From Candidatus Latescibacterota bacterium (GTDB taxonomy: Bacteria > Latescibacterota > UBA2968 > UBA8231): DNA of 9,588 bases. This document shows, piece after piece, positions 1 to 7,831 of the stretch. The DNA lies in the NCBI GenBank assembly GCA_003529325.1, contig DPVW01000020.1, positions 4,480 through 14,067 on the forward strand. Reading direction: 5' to 3'. Every line of letters begins with the position of its first letter. Position 1 is the first letter of the stretch. The notes below the pieces were generated by a model that saw only the letters and a program-made list of their open reading frames with translations, ran no database searches and was not told the origin of the DNA. Position numbers and translations under genes: made by a program.

Positions 1-48
1 CGGCTGGTCGCCGGCAGCCAGGACACCGAGTCGGGGGCTGATGCCTGA
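1..48 (+). CDS. possible 3' end of an upstream gene (partial)
   Basis: Frame 1 is open from the window edge and reads [15 protein letters not shown] before a TGA at 46-48. If it is a real gene end, it overlaps the ATG of the DUF255 gene at 41 by eight bases, an arrangement typical of translationally coupled genes. That would also explain why the downstream ATG has only a weak G-rich ribosome binding site. Fifteen codons are too few to name a product. The DUF255 frame is also open to the window edge, so the alternative is that the DUF255 gene starts further upstream. Confidence 0.35.
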   Translation, partial: RLVAGSQDTESGADA

Positions 49-2536
49 GAGTGCAGGGCAATCCCGTTCCCGTGGCGCCATCGCCGTAAGTCTGCTGCTG
101 GTGGTGGGCGTGCTGGCTTTCGTCGCCACCTTCGTCCCCTGGCGTGGTTCACAGTCTCTTGACGCAACCGGTGGCGCGGTTTTCGCCGACCACCGCAACG
201 CTGACGGTTCGTGGACCTACACCAACGCACTCGCTGGTGAGACCAGCCCATATCTACTGCTGCACGCACACAACCCTGTGGACTGGTACCCCTGGGGCCC
301 GCAAGCGCTGCAGCGGGCTCGTGCCGAGGACAAACCGATCTTTCTGTCCGTGGGGTACTCCACCTGCTACTGGTGTCACGTCATGGAACGCGAGGTGTTC
401 TCCAACCCGGAGATCGCCGCTTTGATGAACCAGTGGTTCGTCAATATCAAGGTCGATCGCGAGGAGCGTCCCGATCTCGACGGTATCTACATGGCAGCGA
501 CCCAATTGCTGACCGGTGGTGGTGGCTGGCCGAACTCCGTTTTCATGACACCGGAGCTGAAGCCATTTTATGCCGGCACCTACTTTCCACCGGAGGGCAA
601 GTATGGCAGACCGGGGTTTCCGCAGGTGCTTACCGGTCTGCACCAGGCGTGGGAGCAACAACGGGAGCAGGTCGACCAGCAGGCGGAGCAGCTGACACAA
701 GCTATCAAACAGAGTCAGGAGGCACGCACAGCGGCGGGAGACGCCGCCCTGCTGAGCCAGAGTCTGGTCGATGGTGCCATCCATCGCCTGCAAGGCCGCT
801 TCGACGAGACGAATGGCGGCTTCGGTGACGCGCCGAAGTTTCCCCCGGACATGGATCTCGAGTTGCTGATGGTGCAATACGAGCGCACGAAAGATCCGGA
901 ACTACTGCACCTGGTAACGTACACGCTCGAACAGATGGCCCGCGGTGGTATCCACGACCACCTCGGGGGTGGATTTCACCGATATGCCACCGACGCCCGC
1001 TGGCGGATCCCCCACTTCGAGAAGATGCTCTACAACCAGGCGCCACTGGCCAGGGCCTATCTGCACGCCTATCAGTTGACGGGGGCCGAAGAACTGCGCG
1101 ATGCAGCGCGGGACATCTTTGTGTTCACCGAGCGGGTCCTGCGCATGCCGGACAGTGGCTTCTACTCGGCCCTGGATTCAGAAACGCATGGTGTCGAGGG
1201 CCTCTATTATCTGTGGACGAAGGCACAGATCGAGGAGACTCTCGGAGCTGATGCGGGGTTGTTTTTTGTGCTATACGATCTGGCGCCCATGCCCGAGGGT
1301 GACCGGGGGGTCATCTATATACCGCGATCTCTGGCCGAGGTCGCCGCCGAGCGGGACATGGAGTCGCAGCAGCTGGACGCACAGTTGGCGCCGCTGCGGC
1401 AACGCCTGCTGCGGGTTCGCCAGCAACGGCCACGGCCCCTGTTGGACACAAAAATCCTCAGCGCCTGGAATGGGATGATGATCGACGCCTACGCCTACGC
1501 CTATCAGATCCTTGGGGACGAGGCGTATCTGACGACGGCCCGGCAAGGGGCGGCTTTTGTCTGGCAACGGCTGCGAAATGAAGAGGGCCGATTGCAGCGC
1601 AGCTTCCGCGATGGCACGGTCAGCCATAATGCATTTCAGGAGGATTACGCCTTCCTCGCGCGCGGGCTGCTGGCGCTCTATGGGGCGACACAAGAGCAGC
1701 GGTATCTGCACCAGGCGGAGCAACTGGTCGCCGATATGGACCGGTTGTTCTGGGATGCCGAAAGGGGCGGATATTTCACCACGGACCGGTCGGAGCAGCT
1801 GATCGCGCAATCGAAACATCCCTACGATGGCGCCATCCCCTCTGGTAACTCCGAGGCTGCCAATGTGCTGCTCACACTTGCGTCGATCACCGGCAAGGCT
1901 GCCTACAGCACGAGAGCCAGCGAAACGCTGAAAGCCTTCGCCGGCGCCATGGACCGCAGCGCCGGGGGGTTCTCGCGAATGCTGCTGGCGGTGCATCACA
2001 ACTTGAATGGTTATGACGAGAGCTCCCCGTCCAGGTCGCAGCCTCCTCGGCTCGCAGGCATTCTCGCGGGTCTGACGTCGTCACAGACGGGTGCCGTGAC
2101 GCTGCCCGATAGTCGCGACCACGTGCAGATCGAGGCCTTCGTGTCGGTGGATACGCTGTTGCCGGGCAGTGATTTTGCGGTCGCCGCCCGTCTGCTGGTG
2201 GCCCCCGGTTGGCATATCAACGCCCATCCCGCGAGTTATGATTTTCTGATCCCGACGACGCTGAAGACGATCTCGGAGTTGCCCTTGGAGAGGCTTTCCA
2301 TCGACTACCCACCGGCAGGCGTATTCAAGCCGGGATTTGCCGACGATTCGTTGTCCGTGTATACCGACAGCGTCGTCATCCGGGCGACGCTGCGTCTCGA
2401 CGCCGACGCCGAGCCGGGATCCGTCGAGGCACTGTCGGTGTCCCTGCAGTTTCAGGCCTGCAACGACGCACAGTGCCTGGCGCCGGCACAGGTCAGCCTG
2501 CCGGTGCAACCGGGTATGCCGCAAACCGATCCGTGA
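41..2536 (+). CDS. membrane-anchored DUF255/thioredoxin protein with C-terminal DsbD-alpha-like domain
   Basis: The 831-residue product belongs to the DUF255 family (YyaL/SPATA20-like): a thioredoxin-like domain followed by an (alpha/alpha)6-barrel related to glycosidases. Residues 12-33 form one hydrophobic segment, so the protein is probably exported or anchored to the inner membrane with its bulk in the periplasm. Family signatures are clear: [14 protein letters not shown] near 69-82, the thiol pair C109-Y-W-C112 followed by H113, KVDREERPD near 137-145, GGWPNSVF near 161-168, [11 protein letters not shown] near 305-315, [10 protein letters not shown] near 324-333, [10 protein letters not shown] near 471-480 and PSGNS near 600-604. 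Residues about 690-825 resemble the DsbD N-terminal (alpha) domain, with [14 protein letters not shown] near 722-735 and C807-NDAQ-C812 as the probable reactive pair. The enzymatic role of the family is poorly known. A periplasmic thiol-disulfide role is inferred from the two cysteine pairs. The ATG at 41 has a weak ribosome binding site. The gene ends three bases before the convergent iron-sulfur gene, with no terminator hairpin between. Confidence 0.9.
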   Translation: MPESAGQSRSRGAIAVSLLLVVGVLAFVATFVPWRGSQSLDATGGAVFADHRNADGSWTYTNALAGETSPYLLLHAHNPVDWYPWGPQALQRARAEDKPIFLSVGYSTCYWCHVMEREVFSNPEIAALMNQWFVNIKVDREERPDLDGIYMAATQLLTGGGGWPNSVFMTPELKPFYAGTYFPPEGKYGRPGFPQVLTGLHQAWEQQREQVDQQAEQLTQAIKQSQEARTAAGDAALLSQSLVDGAIHRLQGRFDETNGGFGDAPKFPPDMDLELLMVQYERTKDPELLHLVTYTLEQMARGGIHDHLGGGFHRYATDARWRIPHFEKMLYNQAPLARAYLHAYQLTGAEELRDAARDIFVFTERVLRMPDSGFYSALDSETHGVEGLYYLWTKAQIEETLGADAGLFFVLYDLAPMPEGDRGVIYIPRSLAEVAAERDMESQQLDAQLAPLRQRLLRVRQQRPRPLLDTKILSAWNGMMIDAYAYAYQILGDEAYLTTARQGAAFVWQRLRNEEGRLQRSFRDGTVSHNAFQEDYAFLARGLLALYGATQEQRYLHQAEQLVADMDRLFWDAERGGYFTTDRSEQLIAQSKHPYDGAIPSGNSEAANVLLTLASITGKAAYSTRASETLKAFAGAMDRSAGGFSRMLLAVHHNLNGYDESSPSRSQPPRLAGILAGLTSSQTGAVTLPDSRDHVQIEAFVSVDTLLPGSDFAVAARLLVAPGWHINAHPASYDFLIPTTLKTISELPLERLSIDYPPAGVFKPGFADDSLSVYTDSVVIRATLRLDADAEPGSVEALSVSLQFQACNDAQCLAPAQVSLPVQPGMPQTDP

Positions 2537-2539
2537 CCC

Positions 2540-4000
2540 CTACTCGTTCCGTGGCATGGTCAACTTTGGCGAATGTTCCAGGGCGTCGAACAAGGCGCTG
2601 ATCGGACGCTCGGCGCCATGGTAACGATCGGCGTGGGTGGCGCCATTCTCGAGCTTGAGCACACCCCGTGGACAGACGGCGGCACAGACACCGCAGCCGA
2701 CGCAGGAAGCGCGCACGATATTTTCGCCTTTTTCGGCGTAGGCGCGCACATCGATGCCCATCTCGCAATACGTCGAGCAGTTGCCGCAGGACATGCATTG
2801 ACCACCATTGGTGGTAATGCGGAAACGACTGAAGAAGCGCTGCACCAGACCGAGGATTGCCGCTTGTGGGCAACCGAAGCGACACCAGACACGACTGCCG
2901 AGCAGTGGGTAGAAACCGACGCCGACGACACCGGAGAAGACGGCGCCGATAAAGAAGCCATACCACTGACGCAAGGGCCCCGCCCAGCTGCCATAAAGAT
3001 TTCCCGTCATCTTATAGTCGATCCACAACGACGCGGTGACGGCAAGGACGGCGATGAGCACCGAGTGGACCAGCCAGCGTTCGATTTTCCAGGCTGAGGT
3101 GGACTTGCTCGACAACTGGCGGAAAGGGTCGCCGAGGGTTTCGGCGAGGCCACCACAACCGCAGACCCACGAGCAATACCAGCGCTTGCCGAAGAAGTAG
3201 GTGAGGATCGGCGTCGCGATCACCATGGCGATGGCAAAGCCGAGCAGGAAGAGGCCAAAGGGACCGGCGCCGAGGAACTGTCCAGCCACTTTTTCCGGCC
3301 ACAGATAATCTTGTTTTAGTGGCCAGACGCCGTTGAATTCCATGTAGGGCTGGCGGAAACGCACGAGCAGGTTGGGCAGGAACCAGGCGAAGATCAGCTG
3401 GAAAAAGGCGACACTCGCCGTGCGGATCTGTTGATACCGATCGTGTCGGTACTTCATCATCATGCGCACACCGAAGACCAGGATCGCCCCCGTATAGAGC
3501 ACACCGTAAAGGAACCACTTCTCGGCGGGATACCCGGTCATGACGCGCGCCAGGGGGTCGACGACCCGGATCAGACCGGTGGGGCCGGCGCCATCGACGG
3601 GCTGGCCAAGAACCTGCGGGAACCAGTAGAGCAACACGTAGAGGGCCGTCATGCCGATACCGGCGATCCACGCCGCACCGCCACGGGCCAACAGACCACT
3701 GAAGTAGATGCCGTCATGTTTGATGCCGGCAACGCTACCGCGGTGCTGGAGCCAGAACGCGAGGGCCGCCCCCACAGCGAGGAGCCCCAGCGACAGGGCC
3801 AGCCCTAACCAACTGCCGGCGAGGAGGCCACCGGCGGTCTGCACGATCAGCGACAGCAACCCCACCGCGACCATGGCGAGCGAGAATTTCAAGCCGCCGG
3901 ACAGCGGCTGAGCGTGTGCGGTCTGGGCGACCTGCGGTTTGCCGAAACCGATCTCTTCTTCGTCGAACTCGTAGCTCAGGGTATCTGCGGAAAGGGACAT
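2540..4000 (-). CDS. polytopic membrane 4Fe-4S ferredoxin-type electron transfer protein (NapH/NosR/CcoG-like)
   Basis: The 486-residue product has about six to eight hydrophobic segments, for example near 38-62, 64-84, 108-128, 245-270, 307-327 and 345-365. They are followed by a C-terminal domain with two [4Fe-4S] ferredoxin motifs: C402-x2-C405-x2-C408-x3-C412 and C433-x2-C436-x2-C439-x3-C443-P. Two more cysteine motifs lie beside membrane segments: WYCSWVCGC (C276, C280, C282) and WCRFGCPQ (C373, C377). These are typical of the NapH/NosR/CcoG-type membrane ferredoxins. It probably moves electrons between a flavoprotein and the quinone pool or a periplasmic acceptor; the partner is not known. 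It is the second gene of an operon: its ATG shares a base with the stop of the oxidoreductase (TGATG). An AAGGAGG sits ten bases upstream, inside the end of that gene. I do not assign it to NapH, NosR or CcoG because the neighbours of those systems are absent. Confidence 0.88.
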   Translation of the reverse strand: MSLSADTLSYEFDEEEIGFGKPQVAQTAHAQPLSGGLKFSLAMVAVGLLSLIVQTAGGLLAGSWLGLALSLGLLAVGAALAFWLQHRGSVAGIKHDGIYFSGLLARGGAAWIAGIGMTALYVLLYWFPQVLGQPVDGAGPTGLIRVVDPLARVMTGYPAEKWFLYGVLYTGAILVFGVRMMMKYRHDRYQQIRTASVAFFQLIFAWFLPNLLVRFRQPYMEFNGVWPLKQDYLWPEKVAGQFLGAGPFGLFLLGFAIAMVIATPILTYFFGKRWYCSWVCGCGGLAETLGDPFRQLSSKSTSAWKIERWLVHSVLIAVLAVTASLWIDYKMTGNLYGSWAGPLRQWYGFFIGAVFSGVVGVGFYPLLGSRVWCRFGCPQAAILGLVQRFFSRFRITTNGGQCMSCGNCSTYCEMGIDVRAYAEKGENIVRASCVGCGVCAAVCPRGVLKLENGATHADRYHGAERPISALFDALEHSPKLTMPRNE

Positions 4001-5271
4001 CAGACCAGGGCCTCCTTGAACTGAGCCGTCGCGTGGGCTTCGAAGCGACGGAAGAACTCGGGGTCGAAGTTGGCGTCAGCGAGATGCTCGAGCACGTAGT
4101 CGAGGGGTCGTTGTTCGGCGATCCACGCTTCGCAGACCCGATGGTGGAAGCGGACGCCCATGGTGTTGATGCCGATCACCCGATCCTGCAGGTAGACGAT
4201 GCGGATACTGTGATTTCCATTCGCATGTTCCCAATACAGGTTCTGCTCATCCGGTACGCAGAGGTTGACCTGGCCGTAGGTGTGATATTCGAGGTCAAGG
4301 AATTTGGCCGAGTTGTACCAGATGCCTGGATCGTAGATCGCCTCTCTGCCGGCCAGTACCTGAGCGGCGATGCGCGCCTGGCGCTTGCCGGTGTACCAGA
4401 CTTGCTGCAGCAGGTTGCGTGCATCCCCCTCGGTGACGATTTCGGCGCAGTCGCCGGCGGCCAGCACATCGGGCACGTTGGTGCGCAGACTCCAGTCGAC
4501 GAAAACGCCACGGCCCGTGTCGATGGCCGTGTCCTTGACCAGGTCGGTGTTGGGGCTGACGCCGGCGGTGAGACCGACCAGTTGGCACTCGATCCGTTCG
4601 TCGGTGTCGGTGATGACCGCACACGCACGGCCACTGTCGTCCCCTTCGATTTCTTTTAGACCCGTTTCGAGCTTCAGGCCAAAGCCGGCTTCACGGATCA
4701 GGCGACTGACCATTCGGGACTCTTCGGCGGGCAGGATGTTGTTCCAGTAGGAATCCTCGCGCACCAGGAAAGTGACTGGCAGACCGCAACTGTGCAGCAT
4801 CTCCGCCAATTCGATGCCGATCAGACCGCCACCGACGATAACGGCCTGGCGTGTCCTTTGCACGGTTTCGTGCAGACGCTGCAGATCGGGCAGGTCGTAC
4901 AGGCCCTGGACACCCTCAAGATCCTGACCGGGCCAGCCAAACTTGTTTGATTTGGCGCCCGTGGCGATGAGCAGCTTGTCATAACCGAGATCACCCCCCT
5001 TGTGCAGTGCTAGCTGCTTGGCATCGGTATCGATGCCGGTGATCCAATCACGCACCAGATCGATGCGCTGCTCCTCCCAGATGTGATCCGCGTGCGGTTT
5101 CGTATCCTGATAGGACATGTGCCCCATGAAGATGTACATCAGCGCCGGGCGGGCGTAGTGATACTTTGATTCCCCTGAGATCATCGTGATCTTGCAGTCG
5201 TGGTCCAGCTGGCGCAGTTCAAGCGCCGCCGTCGCTCCGGTGATTCCATTGCCGATAATGACGACGTGCAC
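4000..5271 (-). CDS. FAD-dependent NAD(P) oxidoreductase (pyridine nucleotide-disulfide oxidoreductase family)
   Basis: The product is 423 residues from a GTG start. Residues 4-16 form the FAD-binding Rossmann motif (IIGNGITG), and LLIATGA near 100-106 is the usual flavoprotein signature. VIVGGGLIGIELAE near 144-157 is the NAD(P)-binding motif. TNVPDVLAAGDCAE near 264-277 is the second FAD contact found in the rubredoxin, nitrite and ferredoxin reductase type. No redox-active CxxC disulfide of the glutathione or thioredoxin reductase kind is visible. It should oxidise NAD(P)H and pass electrons to an iron-sulfur partner, most simply the membrane protein encoded immediately downstream. The frame is open upstream to an ATG at 5326-5328, but those 19 extra residues are not family-like. 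The GTG at 5271 begins right at the Rossmann strand and has AGGAGG (minus strand of 5282-5287) ten bases upstream. The physiological acceptor cannot be told from the sequence. Confidence 0.9.
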   Translation of the reverse strand: MHVVIIGNGITGATAALELRQLDHDCKITMISGESKYHYARPALMYIFMGHMSYQDTKPHADHIWEEQRIDLVRDWITGIDTDAKQLALHKGGDLGYDKLLIATGAKSNKFGWPGQDLEGVQGLYDLPDLQRLHETVQRTRQAVIVGGGLIGIELAEMLHSCGLPVTFLVREDSYWNNILPAEESRMVSRLIREAGFGLKLETGLKEIEGDDSGRACAVITDTDERIECQLVGLTAGVSPNTDLVKDTAIDTGRGVFVDWSLRTNVPDVLAAGDCAEIVTEGDARNLLQQVWYTGKRQARIAAQVLAGREAIYDPGIWYNSAKFLDLEYHTYGQVNLCVPDEQNLYWEHANGNHSIRIVYLQDRVIGINTMGVRFHHRVCEAWIAEQRPLDYVLEHLADANFDPEFFRRFEAHATAQFKEALV

Positions 5272-5329
5272 CGTTTTAGGACCTCCTGCGCAAGAGGAAG
5301 TGAGCCACCCGTGGCGACCCACAGGCAAC

Positions 5330-5369
5330 AGTATAACTGATCACGGCCAATATTTCGTGAATTGTTCAC
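5330..5369 (-). promoter_or_regulatory. putative promoter of the oxidoreductase/iron-sulfur operon with a dyad near -40
   Basis: On the minus strand a near-consensus -10 box TATACT lies at 5335-5330, giving a start point near 5323 and a leader of about 50 bases before the GTG. No good -35 hexamer sits 16-18 bases upstream (the best is ACGAAA). A perfect dyad with 5-base arms and a 3-base centre, GTGAATTGTTCAC on the plus strand, occupies 5357-5369 and is centred about 40 bases before the start point. That is the usual place for an activator covering a weak -35. The half-sites resemble CRP-type GTGA/TCAC but the spacing is one base short, so the protein is unknown. Confidence 0.45.
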
Positions 5370-5420
5370 TGCCGCCGATGGGGCGTTTGTCTTTCCTTTG
5401 TGGGGAAGAGGGCGTTGAGC

Positions 5421-5590
5421 CTGGTGCGCTCTCTTGCGGATGGCACGCATCGTGCCGGCATCTATGACGTGACCTGGGATGGCAAAGACACAACGCTGGC
5501 CACAACATTGCCAGCGGCACGTATCTCTACAATCTGGAAATGCCCGCAGCCGGCCTTGCCGTAACTCGGCGTATGACGTTGACCCGTTAA
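5421..5590 (+). pseudogene. 3' remnant of a gene encoding a FlgD-type Ig-like C-terminal domain, frameshifted
   Basis: Two consecutive reading frames together give one FlgD-like Ig domain (FlgD_ig family). The frame from 5421 reads LVRSLADGTHRAGIYDVTWD then GKDTT. At about 5496 the frame changes and continues from 5498 as GHNIASGTYLYNLEMPA, ending MTLTR with a TAA at 5588-5590. The joined text follows the family pattern (VRxL-G--AG-Y-V-WDG-D--G--ASGTYLY-LE). Two extra bases (CT at 5496-5497) or one lost base explain the break. Such domains normally close large exported or surface proteins. No start, ribosome site or further coding part can be seen upstream, where the leftward promoter begins, so only the last 55 or so codons remain. 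The piece keeps a strong terminator 36 bases after its stop, which supports it being a true gene end. Confidence 0.7.
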
Positions 5591-5625
5591 CTCAAACGCC
5601 GATCCACACCGCCTGTTCGACAGAG

Positions 5626-5655
5626 GCGCCCACCTTTCGAGGTGGGCGCTTTTTT
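5626..5655 (+). terminator. strong Rho-independent terminator
   Basis: A perfect 10-base-pair stem (GCGCCCACCT at 5626-5635 with AGGTGGGCGC at 5640-5649) encloses a TTCG tetraloop and is followed by six T residues. It lies downstream of the FlgD-type remnant and ends rightward transcription before the porin gene. No other hairpin in the window is this convincing. Confidence 0.93.
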
Positions 5656-5661
5656 CGTAGT

Positions 5662-5695
5662 TTGGGCCCAACCTTCAATAAAATCAACTGGTTGA
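5662..5695 (+). promoter_or_regulatory. possible promoter/operator region of the porin gene
   Basis: Between the terminator and the porin start there are two small palindromes: TTGGGCCCAA (perfect, 5662-5671) and TCAACTGGTTGA (5684-5695, 5-base arms around TG). A -10-like TAAAAT lies at 5679-5684, but no clear -35 is found at the right distance, since that position falls at the edge of the terminator. A regulated promoter here is plausible because the gene must be transcribed separately after the strong terminator, but the exact elements are uncertain. Confidence 0.3.
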
Positions 5696-5715
5696 AGCGA
5701 ACAGGACGAATAATT

Positions 5716-7194
5716 GTGATACGCTTTTTGCGGGTTACCAAGATGCTGGTCATCGCCCTCGGGTTATTCTCGTTGTCGGTACCCACGGCGGCGCCGGCGC
5801 AGGACAACACGGTCGAGCAACTGAAGGAATTGCAGGAGTTGCGCAAGGAAGTGGACCGCAAGAAGGCTGAGCTGCGCCGCGAACTGCGTCTGTTGAAAGA
5901 TGTACTCGGCGAGGAACCCCGTGATGAATTGATGGAGTTGGCCGATGGTTCTATCGGTGGCATGACAGCCGAGGAGCTGGCGGCAGAGCTGCGCATTCTT
6001 CGCGATGAGATCGATCGCCTGCGCCAGGCGATGGCCCGTGGGCGGCTCACAGCCGAGGACGCCAGATTCGAGGTCCAGGGCAGTACCCGGACACGCCTGG
6101 AATGGGGGGACATCGACTTTGTCGCCGGGGATGCGGACGTGCGCCAGTTGCTGCGTACGAAGGTGCGTGTTACCGGCAACCCGCGACATGATACGCAGGT
6201 TGTGGTGGAATTGCAGGACAGTCGTATCTGGGGCTCGGAGTTCAACACCTTCGATGCCAGCGGCGACCAGATCGATCTGCACCTCGCCTACGCCGAATTG
6301 CAGGAGGTTTTTGGCAAACCGTTGCGTCTGCGCCTCGGTCGCCAGGAGCTCGTCTACGGCAGTCAACGGTTGCTCGGGCGCGGCGCCTGGGGTAATACAC
6401 CGCGGGCTTATGACGCACTCGTTCTGCGGTTGGGCGACGCCAACTGGGTCGATGGTTTTACGGCGAAGCTGGACGAGAAAGGGGTGAGGGACCATAACCT
6501 CTTTGGTCTGTGGAGCAGCCTGCGTGTCGCACAAGGCCACGATGCCGGCCCGTATCTGCTGGTGGAACAGGACAAAAATAGCGGTCCTGAGCGCTTGCTG
6601 CGGCTCACCGGGGGGACTCGCTTCACCGGCTCAACGACAGGCACGACCGGTCACCTTTTCGGTTACGATGTCGAAGCGGCCCTGCAGACCGGGGAGGTCG
6701 GATTCGAGGATGTCTTCGCCTGGATGGGCACCGCCACCGTGCGCTACCACGGTCCCTCATGGACACAGCCGGAGATTCGACTCGGTTTCGATATGTATTC
6801 CGGGGATGCCACAGCCGCCGATGGGGATCGGGAAGCCTTCGACAATCTGTTCGCCGCCCGACATTCGTTCTTCGGACTGATGGACCTGTTCAAAAGTTTT
6901 CCCAACGACACGGATGACGGCGGTCTGATGGATGTTCGCCTCGTGGGAGAGATGTCGTCCTCAGAGAGGGTGCGCGTCGGTCTGCATCTGCACAACTTTG
7001 TTCTTGTGGAGGACCGGCTGGGGGACAAAGCTCTCGGTCAGGAAGCAGATGTTGTCGTCACCTGGGACTACAATGAGGTCACCAAATATCACTGGGGTGG
7101 TTCGATCTTCGTGCCCGGCAATGGCATGAAATTTCGCAGTGGTGGCGAGGACCCGGCGTTCAAGACGTGGATGCAACTCGTCGTCAGATTCTGA
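5716..7194 (+). CDS. outer-membrane beta-barrel porin, alginate-export type, with N-terminal coiled coil
   Basis: The 492-residue product begins with a signal peptide: basic n-region, hydrophobic core near 10-22 and a probable cut after APA (residue 28). Residues about 32-65 (VEQLKELQELRKEVDRKKAE and onward) and 76-104 are charged heptad-like helices, probably coiled coils. From about 107 to the end comes a barrel resembling the alginate export family, with alternating polar/apolar strands, RLRLGRQELVYGSQRLLGRG and NTPRAYDALVLR. The last residue is phenylalanine after QLVV, the usual outer-membrane assembly signal. It should form a channel for anionic or small organic solutes; the substrate is unknown and alginate export itself is not implied. 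The GTG at 5716 is preferred because AGGA lies nine bases upstream and it leaves the whole signal peptide. The frame is open further upstream, but that sequence crosses the terminator and the FlgD-type remnant. ATG at 5743 is the alternative start. There are no alginate biosynthesis genes nearby. Confidence 0.85.
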   Translation: MIRFLRVTKMLVIALGLFSLSVPTAAPAQDNTVEQLKELQELRKEVDRKKAELRRELRLLKDVLGEEPRDELMELADGSIGGMTAEELAAELRILRDEIDRLRQAMARGRLTAEDARFEVQGSTRTRLEWGDIDFVAGDADVRQLLRTKVRVTGNPRHDTQVVVELQDSRIWGSEFNTFDASGDQIDLHLAYAELQEVFGKPLRLRLGRQELVYGSQRLLGRGAWGNTPRAYDALVLRLGDANWVDGFTAKLDEKGVRDHNLFGLWSSLRVAQGHDAGPYLLVEQDKNSGPERLLRLTGGTRFTGSTTGTTGHLFGYDVEAALQTGEVGFEDVFAWMGTATVRYHGPSWTQPEIRLGFDMYSGDATAADGDREAFDNLFAARHSFFGLMDLFKSFPNDTDDGGLMDVRLVGEMSSSERVRVGLHLHNFVLVEDRLGDKALGQEADVVVTWDYNEVTKYHWGGSIFVPGNGMKFRSGGEDPAFKTWMQLVVRF

Positions 7195-7208
7195 GGCGCC
7201 CGCAACGG

Positions 7209-7777
7209 TCAGGCACTGCTGCGCAGGTTCTCCACCAGTTTGCGGACCGTCGGTTCGATGGCACGACCAACAGCGATGACATCATCGAGGGAAATTTCGT
7301 ACTGAGGTAGCAGAAATTCCGACAGGAAGGGCTGCAGGCGTTTTTCCAGGTCCTCATCCAATTCCGGGCCCTCGGCAGCAAACAGGCCCTTTGTCGGTGC
7401 TTCTGCCTGTTCTGGAAAGGGATAGATCCCGCCAGCGATGATGCCCCCGGCGAGGGTGTGATCGGCGCCCCCAGCCAGCACTTCCTCGGCGGCGCGCATG
7501 GGGCTGGCCCAGCCGCCGTCCACCATCTCTTTGACGATCAGCGAAAACAGCCCCGGGTAGCCGTGAGCGATGGCGACCTTGCCGATGTCGTGCATGACAC
7601 CCGAGACAAAGGGATCCTCTTTGGGATCGATGGCAAGCTTGCTGACGAGGTCCCTCTCCCGCAGTGTTGCCAGCGCTGATTCCTCCAGATCTCCGGGTTC
7701 TTGTCCAGTTCGACGATCCGCTGATAGACCTGTGGCAATACGGGCAGATCCACCATATTGCGCAGATCGCCTTCCAT
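7209..7777 (-). pseudogene. broken HDOD-domain protein gene (frameshift and internal deletions)
   Basis: On the minus strand the frame starting with ATG at 7777 reads MEGDLRNMVDLPVLPQVYQR and IVELDKNPE, the opening of an HDOD domain. Near 7680-7690 the coding signal jumps to another frame: LEESALATLRERDLVSKLAI, DPKEDPFVSG, VMHDIGKVAIAHGYPGLFSL, ending ...RKLVENLRSSA at 7209. The second part carries the HD-like HDIGK signature and the C-terminal tail. HDOD proteins normally have about 100 residues of helical repeat between the LPxLPxV opening and the HDIGK part; here only about 20-30 remain. The helices normally found between HTLAGG and the tail IAGGIYPFP also look missing. So the gene seems to have at least one frameshift and one or two deletions. 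Intact relatives act in signalling, usually without phosphodiesterase activity. The open frame extends to 7846 without a good start, so the 5' end may also be lost. It meets the porin gene tail to tail with 14 bases between. Confidence 0.68.
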
Positions 7778-7831
7778 ACGCTTGGAGATATCGAAGCGGG
7801 CAGCATCCTGCGCATCGCAAATCCGCGACCG

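Noticed and set aside
254..877. Minus-strand open frame of 207 codons inside the DUF255 gene
   Set aside because: It is antisense to the diagnostic thioredoxin and family motifs, and has no recognisable domain or start signal.
3916..4659. Long plus-strand open frame (247 codons) antisense to the oxidoreductase
   Set aside because: It mirrors a strongly supported flavoprotein gene on the other strand, has no family motifs, and is expected from the GC-rich codon bias.
5272..5328. Nineteen-residue N-terminal extension of the oxidoreductase from ATG 5328
   Set aside because: It covers the ribosome binding site of the GTG start and most of the leader after the predicted transcription start, and adds non-family residues before the Rossmann strand.
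5337..5350. FNR-like TTGGC-N4-ATCAG (minus strand) next to the -10 of the redox operon
   Set aside because: Only seven of ten consensus positions match, and it lies between -35 and -10, not at an activating position.
5479..5715. Upstream extension of the porin reading frame to ATG 5479
   Set aside because: It runs through the FlgD-type remnant and across a strong terminator, and would bury the signal peptide. GTG 5716 fits far better.
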